From: Pseudomonas sp. B21_DOA
GTDB lineage: Bacteria > Pseudomonadota > Gammaproteobacteria > Pseudomonadales > Pseudomonadaceae
Length of the DNA: 64,000 bases
NCBI GenBank assembly: GCA_030544685.1
Contig: CP086683.1
Coordinates: 4,154,001 to 4,218,000 of the forward strand
Reading direction: 5' to 3'
Within the stretch, counting starts at the first letter, position 1. Every line of letters starts with the position of its first letter. Position numbers and translations under genes: made by a program. Under the pieces are notes generated by a model that saw only the letters and a list, made by a program, of their open reading frames with translations, had not been told where the DNA came from and did no database searches. Positions 48,041-56,772 of the stretch are shown in pieces.

Positions 48041-48666
48041 GTGCCAATTTCATCTCGCACCGCATTGCTGGTCATCGATGTTCAGAACGATTTTATTCCC
48101 GGCGGACAATTGCCGGTGCCTGAAGGTGACCGGATTGTGCCGCTGATCAACCGGCTCGCGCGCCAGTTCAGGCAAGTCGTGATTGCTCAGGACTGGCACC
48201 CGAGCGGGCATATCTCGTTTGCGTCCAGCCATCCGGGCCGGCAGCCTTACGACGTCATTCAACTGCCGTACGGCGCACAAACGCTGTGGCCCGAGCATTG
48301 TGTGCAAGCCAGCGCCGGCGCCGAATTCCACGCGGAACTGGATTTGCCGCACGCGCAATTGATCATACGCAAAGGCTGCAACCCCGACATCGATAGCTAT
48401 TCCGCTTTTTGGAAGCGGACCGAAGCACCACCACGGGGCTTGCCAGCTATTTGAAAGAGCGCGGCGTCGACACCGTTTATATGGTTGGCCTGGCCCTGGA
48501 TTTCTGTGTGATGTTTTCGGCGCTGGACGCGCGCGCGGCGGGTTTCAATGTCTTTGTGGTGTTGGATGCCTGTCGGGCTATTGATCTGGACGATTCGCTG
48601 GCGTCTGCAATTACGCGGATGCAGGAGGCCAGCGTCGGCCTGATCCAATCATCTGATATTCGTTAG
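48041..48666 (+). pseudogene. pncA: Nicotinamidase, one frameshift
   Basis: Hydrolyses nicotinamide to nicotinate for NAD salvage. Catalytic Asp lies in LLVIDVQNDF, metal and active-site residues in QDWHPSGHISF, Lys in IIRKGCNPDIDSYSAF, and the nucleophilic Cys in ALDFCVMFSALDA. The frame breaks at the five-T run 48406-48410; one extra T gives SAFLEADRSTTTGLASYL and a 208-residue protein, the normal length. Without it the Cys half is lost. Start GTG at 48041 with AAGGAAG upstream. Confidence 0.88.
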
Positions 48667-48671
48667 GGAAT

Positions 48672-49973
48672 TCAGGCCGCGGCCGGCAACCACAGCCTGA
48701 ATCGCGCCCCACCCAGCGGCGAACTCTCGACGGTCAGCGTGCCGCCCTGTGCTTCGAGCGCTCGGCGGCTGATCGCCAGACCGAGGCCGAATCCGCCGGT
48801 GGCGCGATCACGGCTGCGGTCGAGCCGATAGAACGGTTCAAAGATCCGCTCGCGCTCATCGTCGGGAATGCCAATGCCATCGTCGTCAACCCAGATCTCA
48901 CATCCGCCGGCAATCACCTGTACGCCAATCTGAATGCGTTTTTCGCAATAGCGCATGGCATTGCGCAACAGGTTCTGGATGGCCCGAGCGGTCAGGCGCG
49001 GGTCCAGCGCGAAGCGTTCGAGCTGACCGTGCAAGAGCACGTCAATCACGATGTCCGGCGATTCCAGTTCCTCATCGACACTGCCGAGAATGCTGTCGAT
49101 GAACTCGTCGAGCGACACCTCGATGCGCTCAGGCGATTGCGCCGGATTCTGTAAGCGGCTGTAGGAGAGCAATTCCAGTACCAGTTCATCCAGTTCACGG
49201 ATGTGCGCAACCAGGCTCTGCAAACGCTCGCGGCTGGCGGCCGGCAAGTCTTCGGACAACGCCAGCGCCAAGCCAAAATCCAGACGTGTCAGCGGTGTAC
49301 GCAGTTCGTGGGAAACGGCATTGAGCAGATCGCGCTGTTGATTGAGCAGGTTTTCGATATCGCCGGCCATGGTGTCGAACACGTTGGCGAGGCTGCCGAT
49401 GTTCGAACTCGGCGCGATTTTGGTCCGCTCGCTCAAATGTCCTTTGCCGAAGCGTTCCGCAGTGCCTTTCAGGCGTTCCAGATCGCGCCAGTGCGGGCGC
49501 AGCCATAGCAGCAGGCAGCCGAGCAACATGGCGCCGATCAACACGTTGATGCTCCAGTACAACAGGTCGACATCGACCGGATCCGGCGGCACGACCATAC
49601 GCACTGCCATATCCGCATCCAGCGGAGTCACCGCCAGCGTTCGCCAACCCCAGTCGCCGATGCGCACGACGTTCTCACCCTGGTGCAGACGTTCCTGCTC
49701 GATGGGCGTGAACACCGGGTCGTCGATTGGCGTCAGGACGATGTGCAGCGGCTGGAATTCCTTGTCCATCGAGGCAGCAATCGCCGGCCATTGCTCTTGC
49801 GGCGCGGCATGAAACTGCTTGGTGATCAGCGACTGCAGACCGCGGGAAAACTCCAGGTTGTAGGTGACGAATCGATCGCGAAAGACCATCACCACCAGAT
49901 CCGGCACGAGATAGATCGCCGCGCTATAGGAGACGATCGTCACCAGATACAGACGAAACAGAATACGAAACAT
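48672..49973 (-). CDS. RstB-like sensor histidine kinase
   Basis: A 433-residue inner-membrane kinase: TM helices at about 8-28 and 137-158 bracket a periplasmic sensor, then HAMP (about 160-215), HisKA with LNAVSHELRTPLTRLDF, and HATPase with DDGIGIPDDERERIFEPFYR and GGFGLGLAI. Coding begins at the ATG at 49973 (FRILFRLYLVTIVSYSA); the upstream extension reads the regulator gene in another frame. It follows the response regulator gene by 4 bases. Confidence 0.85.
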   Translation of the reverse strand: MFRILFRLYLVTIVSYSAAIYLVPDLVVMVFRDRFVTYNLEFSRGLQSLITKQFHAAPQEQWPAIAASMDKEFQPLHIVLTPIDDPVFTPIEQERLHQGENVVRIGDWGWRTLAVTPLDADMAVRMVVPPDPVDVDLLYWSINVLIGAMLLGCLLLWLRPHWRDLERLKGTAERFGKGHLSERTKIAPSSNIGSLANVFDTMAGDIENLLNQQRDLLNAVSHELRTPLTRLDFGLALALSEDLPAASRERLQSLVAHIRELDELVLELLSYSRLQNPAQSPERIEVSLDEFIDSILGSVDEELESPDIVIDVLLHGQLERFALDPRLTARAIQNLLRNAMRYCEKRIQIGVQVIAGGCEIWVDDDGIGIPDDERERIFEPFYRLDRSRDRATGGFGLGLAISRRALEAQGGTLTVESSPLGGARFRLWLPAAA

Positions 49974-49977
49974 CAGC

Positions 49978-50679
49978 TCAGCATTCCCACTCGGACCGGC
50001 TGAACAGATAGCCCTTGCCCCATACGGTCTTGATCTTGCGCGCCTCGCCGGCGTGATCATCGAATTTGCGCCGCAGCTTGGAGATCGCCACGTCCACCGA
50101 GCGGTCAGTGCCATTGAACTCGATGCCGCGCAGCCGCTGCAGAATCTGATCGCGACTCAGCACTTCGCCGGCGTGCCGGGCCAGCACCACCAACAAATTG
50201 TATTCACCGCTGGACAGCTCAACCGCTTGATCACGCCAGGTCACGGTGCGTTCGGACAGATCGATACACAGATTACCCATGACGATCCGGTCATTTGCCG
50301 CCAGTGGTTCGCCGAGACTGCTGCGCCGCAACAGCGTGCGCACCCGCGCCAGTAACACCCGCGGCTCGCAGGGTTTGGTGACGTAGTCGTCAGCGCCCAT
50401 TTCCAGGCCCAGTACCTGATCATGACTGTCATCGCGGGCCGTCAGCATAAGGATTGGCAGGGTCGCTGAATCGGCGCGCAGCAAGCGGCACACCTGCAAG
50501 CCGTCGAGGCCCGGCAGCATCAGATCGAGGATCACCAGGTCCGGCGGACTGATCCGCGCCCGTTCGCGCACATGGTCGCCACGGCCAATGACACTGACGG
50601 AATAACCGTTGCGCTCCAGGTAGCTGGAAATCAGTTCGGCGAGGGCGGTGTCGTCTTCGACCAGGAGGATGTTGGGCAT
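49978..50679 (-). CDS. RstA-like OmpR-family response regulator
   Basis: A 233-residue regulator: receiver domain with VEDDTA, phospho-acceptor Asp in LVILDLMLPGLDG and Lys in TKPCEP, then a winged helix (about 135-230) with RSVDVAISKLRRK and VWGKGYLFS. Similarity to RstA is in the winged helix. It is transcribed divergently from the RND adaptor/pump operon, so control of that operon is a reasonable hypothesis. Confidence 0.85.
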   Translation of the reverse strand: MPNILLVEDDTALAELISSYLERNGYSVSVIGRGDHVRERARISPPDLVILDLMLPGLDGLQVCRLLRADSATLPILMLTARDDSHDQVLGLEMGADDYVTKPCEPRVLLARVRTLLRRSSLGEPLAANDRIVMGNLCIDLSERTVTWRDQAVELSSGEYNLLVVLARHAGEVLSRDQILQRLRGIEFNGTDRSVDVAISKLRRKFDDHAGEARKIKTVWGKGYLFSRSEWEC

Positions 50680-50714
50680 GGGGTGTTCCAGATATTGCTG
50701 AAGTAGATGTCAGA

Positions 50715-50802
50715 CCGCTTTCGCGAGCAAGCTCGCTCCCACAGTGGTTTTGCATTGTTTACAAAACTCATGTGGGAGCGAGCTTGCTCGCGAAAGCGGT
50801 TT
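50715..50802. repeat. REPIN-like inverted repeat
   Basis: ACCGCTTTCGCGAGCAAGCT and the exact reverse complement AGCTTGCTCGCGAAAGCGGT form a nearly perfect long dyad between the divergent rstA-like and RND adaptor genes. Confidence 0.85.
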
Positions 50803-50955
50803 AACCGTCACAAAAGAATTCAAGGCCTGCAGGATATACGCCCTCACGCACCACTGAGCAAAACCCTTACACAATTTCACACAGCAGCTACAAAGCTTCA
50901 CCGCTAACCTCCCCGTCTGGCCGTAGGATGCGGCCTCAAATATTGGGGGTTGTAC

Positions 50956-52112
50956 ATGTCTGGAAAACTGCTGGCCGGGCTCGGCCTGATCGCATTGGCG
51001 CTGACGCTGAGCGCCTGCGACTCATCCTCGACTGCCGAAGAGCAAGCGCCACCGGCCACGGTGCGCATCGAGACCATCAAAACCCAGCCATTGTCGATCA
51101 GCAGCGAATTGAGCGGGCGCATCGCCGCGCCACGGATTGCCGAAGTGCGTGCGCGAGTGGCGGGCGTGGTGTTGCAGCGCACCTACCGCGAAGGCAGCGA
51201 CGTGAAAAAGGGTGATGTGCTGTTCCGCATCGACCCGGCGCCGTTCAAGGCTGATCTGGACAGTGCCGAAGCTGCGCTGCGCAAGGCCGAGGCCAACGCT
51301 TTCCAGGCGAAACTGCAAGAACAACGCTATGCGCAGTTGATCGAGGACCAGGCCATCAGCGGTCAGGACTACGACAACGCCCGCGCTGCCGCTCGGCAGA
51401 CTGCCGCCGATGTCGCCGCCAGCAAGGCAGCGCTTGAAAGAGCGAAACTGAATCTCGGTTATGCCACCGTCACCGCGCCGATTTCCGGCCGCATCGGCCG
51501 CGCGCTGGTCACCGAAGGTGCGCTGGTCGGGCAGAACGAAACCACGCCGCTGGCGCTGATCCAGCAATTAAATCCGATCCATGCCGACCTGACCCAGTCG
51601 ACCCGCGAGCTCAATGAGCTGCGCCGCGCGTTCCGTTCCGGGCAGTTGCAGGAAGTCGGCCAGGACCAGGTCAAGGCCACGCTGATTCAGGATGACGGCA
51701 GCCTGTATCCGTTGCCGGGCAAGTTGTTGTTCAGCGACATCACCGTCGATCCGGGCACTGGCCAGATCATCCTGCGCAGCGAATTTCCCAACCCGGATCT
51801 CGACCTGCTGCCGGGCAGTTTCATCCGCGTACGTCTTGAGCAGGCGACCATCCAGAACGGTATCACCGTGCCGCAACGCGCCGTTCAACGCGACAGCGCC
51901 GGCATTGCCCAGGTACTGACCGTCGATGAGCAGATGCGCGTTGCGGCGCAACCAGTGCAACTGGGCGCAGTGCAGAACAATCGCTGGATCGTCACCGGCG
52001 GCCTGAAGCCCGGCGACCGTATTGTCATCGAAGGCCTGCAACACGCCCGTCCCGGGAGAAAGTGCAGATCGACGAAACCCCTCTTCCACTTGCCCAGACC
52101 ACTGGTCAGTAA
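50956..52112 (+). pseudogene. RND efflux periplasmic adaptor, C-terminal frameshift
   Basis: AcrA/MexC-like lipoprotein adaptor: lipobox LTLSAC (mature Cys20), lipoyl half-motifs around EGSDVKKGDVLFRIDPAPF, coiled-coil hairpin (about 95-160) and beta-barrel. The GGG at 52054-52056 lacks one G; restoring it gives ARPGEKVQIDETPLPLAQ and a stop at 52112, 15 bases before the pump gene, for 385 residues. Uncorrected, the frame runs 70 codons into the pump gene. Only the last 25 residues are affected. ATG at 50956. Confidence 0.85.
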
Positions 52113-52127
52113 GCAGGACGCTTTCAT

Positions 52128-55100
52128 ATGCCGCAGTTCTTTATCGACCGCCCGGTGTTCGCCTGGGTGGTCGCCCTGTTCATCCTGTTGGCTGGTGCGC
52201 TGGCCATCCCGCAGTTACCGGTCGCGCAATACCCCGACGTCGCACCGCCGCAGATCGAAATCTACGCCGTCTACCCCGGCGCCTCGGCGCAGACCGTCGA
52301 TGAAAGCGTGGTCAGCCTGATCGAGGAGGAACTCAACGGCGCCGATCACCTGCTCTATTTCGAATCGCAGAGCAGCCTCGGTAGCGCGACGATCAAGGCC
52401 ACGTTCCAGCCGGGTACCAACCCGGAACTGGCGCAGGTTGACGTGCAGAACCGTCTCAAGGTGGTCGAGTCGCGCCTGCCGCAAGCGGTCAATCAGCAGG
52501 GTTTGCAGGTGGAGAAGGTCTCTTCCGGTTTCCTCTTGCTGATCACTCTGACCTCCAGCGACGGCAAGCTCGATGACGTGGCGCTCAGCGATTATCTGGC
52601 GCGCAACGTGATGAACGAGATCAAGCGGCTGGACGGTGTCGGCAAGGCGCAGTTGTACGGCGCCGAACGGGCGATGCGAATCTGGATCGATCCGCAGAAG
52701 CTGATCGCCTTCAACCTGACGCCGGCCGATGTCAACGAAGCCATCGTCGCGCAGAACGCCCAGGTTTCCGCCGGCAGCATCGGTGATCTGCCGTCACCTT
52801 CGACGCAGGAGATCACTGCGACGATTCTGGTCAAGGGCCAGTTGTCGACGCCGCAGGAATTCGCCGACATCGTGCTCAAGGCCAACCGCGACGGCTCCAC
52901 GGTGCGCATCGGCGATGTCGCGCGCGTCGAAATCGGCAGCCAGGAATATCAGTTCGGCACGCGCCTGAACGGCAAGCCGTCCACTGCCGTCGGCGTGCAG
53001 CTCTCTCCGGGCGCCAACGCGCTGAACACCGCGACGCTGGTGCGGGCGAAGATGGATGAGTTGGCGCGCTATTTCCCGGCCGGCGTTGAATACAACATCC
53101 CGTACGACACGTCGCCCTTCGTCAAAGTCTCGATCACCAAAGTGATCTACACCCTTGGCGAAGCGATGCTGCTGGTGTTTGCGGTGATGTTCCTGTTCTT
53201 GCAGAACGTGCGCTATACGCTGATTCCGACGTTGGTGGTGCCGGTGGCGCTGATGGGCACGTTCGCGACCATGCTGGCGCTGGGCTTCTCCATCAATGTG
53301 CTGACCATGTTCGGCATGGTGCTGGCCATCGGCATTCTGGTGGACGATGCGATCGTGGTGGTGGAGAACGTCGAGCGGATCATGGCAACCGAGGGCCTGT
53401 CGCCGAAAGAAGCCACGCGCAAGGCGATGACGCAGATCACCGGGGCTATCATCGGCATCACGCTGGTGCTGGTCGCGGTGTTTATTCCGATGGCATTCAT
53501 GCAGGGTTCGGTCGGAGTGATCTATCAGCAGTTTTCGCTGTCGATGGCCACGTCGATTTTGTTCTCGGCGTTCCTCGCCCTGACGTTGACGCCGGCATTA
53601 TGCGCGACACTGCTCAAGCCTGTCGCCAAAGGCGAGCATCACGAAAAATCCGGATTCTTCGGTTGGTTCAATCGCCGCTTTGATCATCTGACCGATCGCT
53701 ATCAAGGTTGGGTTGGCTATGCGCTGAAGCGCACCGGTCGCTACTTGTTGGTCTACGTCGTCCTGCTTGTAGGTCTGGGCATTTGCTTCGCGCGTCTGCC
53801 CTCCTCGTTTCTGCCGACAGAGGATCAGGGCTACACCATCACCGACATCCAGCTGCCGCCCGGCGCGACCAAGAACCGCACGGTTCAAGTGGCCGAGCAG
53901 CTTGAAGCGCATAACGCCGGTGAGCCGGGGATCAGTGACAGTGTGGTGATTCTCGGTTTCAGCTTCTCCGGTAGCGGGCAGAATGCGGCGCTGGCGTTTT
54001 CAACGCTCAAGGATTGGTCGGAACGTGGCAGTGATGATGCCGCCAGCTCGATCGCTGACCGCGCCAACGCAGCCCTGAGCCAGATCAAGGACGCCATGGC
54101 GTTCTCGGTGCTGCCGCCGCCGGTCGATGGTCTCGGCACGTCCAGCGGTTTCGAGTTCCGTTTGCAGGATCGCGGTGGACTGGGCCATGCGACGTTGATG
54201 CAGGCGCGTACGGAACTGCTCGCCGCCGCCGAGAAAAGCCCGGTACTGATGAACGTGCGTGAAAGCGCGCTGGCCGAAGCGCCGCAAGTGCAACTGATCG
54301 TCGACCGCAAGCAGGCGAATGCCTTGGGCGTTTCGTTCGCCGACATCGGCAACGTGTTGTCCACTGCCGTGGGTTCGAGCTACATCAATGACTTCCCCAA
54401 TCAGGGCCGCATGCAGCGCGTGGTTGTGCAAGCCGAAGGTGATCAGCGCAGTCAGGTGGACGACTTGCTGAAAATGCACGTGCGCAACAACGCCGGAAAC
54501 ATGGTGCCGCTGTCGGCATTCGTCCAGGCCGACTGGATTCAGGGGCCGGCGCAATTGACCCGGTACAACGGCTATCCGGCGATTGCCATCTCTGGAGAAC
54601 CGTCGGCGGGGCGCAGCACCGGTGAGGCCATGGAGGAAATCGAGCGACTGGTAGCGCTGGGGCCCAAAGGGCTGGGCCAGGAATGGACTGGTCTGTCATT
54701 GCAGGAACGCCTGTCCGGCAATCAGGCGCCGATTCTGCTCGGCTTGTCGCTGCTGGTGGTGTTCCTGTGTCTGGCGGCGCTGTACGAGAGCTGGTCGATT
54801 CCGACTTCGGTATTGCTCGTGGTACCGCTGGGTGTGCTCGGCGCGGTGCTGGCGGTGACAATGCGCGAAATGCCTAACGACGTGTTCTTCAAGGTTGGCC
54901 TGATTACCATCATCGGCCTGTCAGCAAAGAACGCGATCCTGATCATCGAGTTCGCCAAGAGCCTGTATGACGAGGGTCACGATCTCATCGATGCAACGTT
55001 GCAGGCAGCGCGTTTGCGCCTGCGGCCGATCGTGATGACATCGCTGGCGTTCATTCTTGGCGTGGTGCCCTTGGCCATCGCCACCGGCGCCAGCTCAGCG

Positions 55101-55226
55101 AGCCAGCAAGCAATCGGTACTGGCGTAATCGGCGGGATGATCACCGCGACGCTGGCGGTGATCTTCGTGCCGGTGTTCTTCGTCGTGGTCATGAAGCTCG
55201 TACAACGATTCACCAAGCAACACTGA
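52128..55226 (+). CDS. RND multidrug efflux permease (AcrB/MexD/MexY type)
   Basis: A complete 1032-residue HAE1 RND transporter: twelve TM helices in the standard pattern, LVDDAIVVVENVERIM with the proton-relay Asp pair in TM4, and GLSAKNAILIIEFAKS with the TM10 Lys. No outer-membrane factor gene follows, so it probably shares an OprM-like channel. It is divergent from the RstAB-like system. The exact subfamily and substrates are not determined. Confidence 0.9.
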   Translation: MPQFFIDRPVFAWVVALFILLAGALAIPQLPVAQYPDVAPPQIEIYAVYPGASAQTVDESVVSLIEEELNGADHLLYFESQSSLGSATIKATFQPGTNPELAQVDVQNRLKVVESRLPQAVNQQGLQVEKVSSGFLLLITLTSSDGKLDDVALSDYLARNVMNEIKRLDGVGKAQLYGAERAMRIWIDPQKLIAFNLTPADVNEAIVAQNAQVSAGSIGDLPSPSTQEITATILVKGQLSTPQEFADIVLKANRDGSTVRIGDVARVEIGSQEYQFGTRLNGKPSTAVGVQLSPGANALNTATLVRAKMDELARYFPAGVEYNIPYDTSPFVKVSITKVIYTLGEAMLLVFAVMFLFLQNVRYTLIPTLVVPVALMGTFATMLALGFSINVLTMFGMVLAIGILVDDAIVVVENVERIMATEGLSPKEATRKAMTQITGAIIGITLVLVAVFIPMAFMQGSVGVIYQQFSLSMATSILFSAFLALTLTPALCATLLKPVAKGEHHEKSGFFGWFNRRFDHLTDRYQGWVGYALKRTGRYLLVYVVLLVGLGICFARLPSSFLPTEDQGYTITDIQLPPGATKNRTVQVAEQLEAHNAGEPGISDSVVILGFSFSGSGQNAALAFSTLKDWSERGSDDAASSIADRANAALSQIKDAMAFSVLPPPVDGLGTSSGFEFRLQDRGGLGHATLMQARTELLAAAEKSPVLMNVRESALAEAPQVQLIVDRKQANALGVSFADIGNVLSTAVGSSYINDFPNQGRMQRVVVQAEGDQRSQVDDLLKMHVRNNAGNMVPLSAFVQADWIQGPAQLTRYNGYPAIAISGEPSAGRSTGEAMEEIERLVALGPKGLGQEWTGLSLQERLSGNQAPILLGLSLLVVFLCLAALYESWSIPTSVLLVVPLGVLGAVLAVTMREMPNDVFFKVGLITIIGLSAKNAILIIEFAKSLYDEGHDLIDATLQAARLRLRPIVMTSLAFILGVVPLAIATGASSASQQAIGTGVIGGMITATLAVIFVPVFFVVVMKLVQRFTKQH

Positions 55227-55230
55227 TCCG

Positions 55231-55323
55231 ACTGTGGGAGCGAGCCTAGGCGCGAATGCGTCGGTACATTCAAAGCTGATATTGACTGATCGGACGCCTT
55301 CGCGAGCAGGCTCGCTCCCACAG
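55231..55323. repeat. REPIN-like inverted repeat
   Basis: ACTGTGGGAGCGAGCC (first unit partly decayed, CTAGGCGCGA) and CTTCGCGAGCAGGCTCGCTC, directly behind the RND pump gene. Confidence 0.82.
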
Positions 55324-55405
55324 AGATCTGCATACAGACAGCATTGTAGTCACACCTCTCATCGCTGGGCTAAGGTGTCATTACCCACTTGCCCACCGAG
55401 TCCCC

Positions 55406-56047
55406 ATGCCCTTCCTCGCCCGTACCCACCCTCGCCTTTCCGCTGCCGCCGAGCTCGGCCTCGCCACCGGCCTGCTGGTCCCCGCCGACTCCATCGCGAG
55501 CAAGATTCTTATCGGCTGGAACACCGGCGTGTGGACTTAACTGATCCTGATGTTCTGGCTGACCATACGCGCCAAGGCCCCGGATGTGCGCCGCATCGCC
55601 GAGATCGAGGATGAAAACGCCGGGCTGGTGCTTTTCGTGGTGTGTATCGCCGCGCTGGCCAGTCTCGCCACCATCACCTTCGAACTGGCCGGTAGCAGGG
55701 ATCTGGAAACCTCACACAAACTGATGCACTACGGCTTCACAGCGCTGACGGTAATCGGCTCATGGCTGCTGATCGGGGTAATTTTCTGCGTGCACTACGC
55801 GCGGTTGTTTTACACCTGGAACGGCAAGGAGCCGGCACTGCGTTTTGCTGAGGGACTGACCACGCCTAATTACTGGGACTTTCTGTACTTCTCGTTCACC
55901 ATCGGCGTGGCTGTGCAAACTTCGGACGTGGGCGTTGCAACGCGGGATATTCGAAAGATTGTGCTGGCGCAGTCGTTGATCGGATTTGTGTTCAATACGG
56001 CGATCCTCGGGTTCTCGATCAACATTGCAGCAGGGTTGTTCGGCTGA
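55406..56047 (+). pseudogene. DUF1345 membrane protein with in-frame stop codon
   Basis: A 213-codon frame with about five TM helices matching DUF1345 (a K+-channel-like region [20 protein letters not shown] near the end). Codon 45 is TAA (55538-55540) where the flanking reading [20 protein letters not shown] continues in the same frame. So this is a nonsense change (for example TAC to TAA), not an indel as elsewhere in the window. An ATG at 55550 could give a 165-residue product lacking the first TM helix. Confidence 0.75.
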
Positions 56048-56088
56048 AAAAAACACGGCATGTTCTTGCAGTTCAAAGCTCACAAAAA

Positions 56089-56130
56089 GTGCGCCTGTAA
56101 ACTGTCAACACTGACAGTTTACAGGCGCAC
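56089..56130. promoter_or_regulatory. Perfect 19-bp inverted repeat with CTGTCA-N4-TGACAG core
   Basis: GTGCGCCTGTAAACTGTCA, loop ACAC, then the exact reverse complement. On the minus strand it is followed by five T, which would make a terminator, but no minus-strand gene precedes it. The inner CTGTCA-ACAC-TGACAG equals the dyad at 62561-62576 apart from the four central bases, so an operator function is also possible. Confidence 0.6.
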
Positions 56131-56215
56131 TGTATTCAGGCTTCCATACAACATCCAGAAGTAGGACGGGTCAGTCTTTGGATGTCCCCAACCATATCGT
56201 ATGGAGATATAACTC

Positions 56216-56725
56216 ATGAGCTATGCAGCCCGAGCCTACAGGACGATCTTGCCGGATACAGCGCAGACCTTTTTGTCAGCCACGATCAACGGCGATGCCA
56301 ATCCACGCTACAGGTTTGTCAAAGTCCCTCAATTTATGGAGTTTCGATCTACCTCTGTGCCTTCCTTCGGGCCGAAGCCCTACCCGGAAGGCTTGCGTTA
56401 CGTTTTGACAGCTGGACACACCAAGGATGGTGTGACGCGTACGCTTGAGTTCGTGTTCCCTTTCAAACCCCAATCTTTGAGCTATGACCTGTCCAAAGAT
56501 AGCGATGATGTCAGAAGCACTTACTATTCCAATCCCGCGACGGGCGACCTGCATGTCTCTGTGAGCGGGAGCCTGACATTGAAATATGACGACATTGAAA
56601 AAACACTGAGTGGCACTTGGTCCGGCACATATGACCATGGTGGAGAGAATGGCAACGAAGAGTTCCCGATCACTGGGGAATTTGTCGTTGACGCCGACCT
56701 GAGCAAAAGAAAAAGCACTTACTGA
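56216..56725 (+). CDS. Hypothetical protein, 169 residues
   Basis: Not recognised. No signal peptide or TM helix. The composition is beta-rich with a late segment TLSGTWSGTYDHGGENGNEE that looks like a small beta-barrel or lipocalin-like strand pattern. ATG at 56216 with GGAGA upstream, and a clear terminator follows, so it is a real monocistronic gene. It lies 86 bases after the long inverted repeat. Confidence 0.65.
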   Translation: MSYAARAYRTILPDTAQTFLSATINGDANPRYRFVKVPQFMEFRSTSVPSFGPKPYPEGLRYVLTAGHTKDGVTRTLEFVFPFKPQSLSYDLSKDSDDVRSTYYSNPATGDLHVSVSGSLTLKYDDIEKTLSGTWSGTYDHGGENGNEEFPITGEFVVDADLSKRKSTY

Positions 56726-56731
56726 CTACCG

Positions 56732-56759
56732 AAAAAGGAAGCTGCGAGGCTTCCTTTTT
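56732..56759. terminator. Bidirectional terminator
   Basis: AAAAAGGAAGC (56732-56742) pairs with GCTTCCTTTTT (56749-56759), serving the 169-residue gene and the convergent autotransporter gene. Confidence 0.85.
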
Positions 56760-56772
56760 TATGCTGATGCAA

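Noticed and set aside
55550..56047. A complete 165-residue gene starting at 55550
   Set aside because: The frame upstream of the TAA encodes the expected N-terminus of the same family in the same frame, so the shorter start is more likely a fragment of a broken gene.
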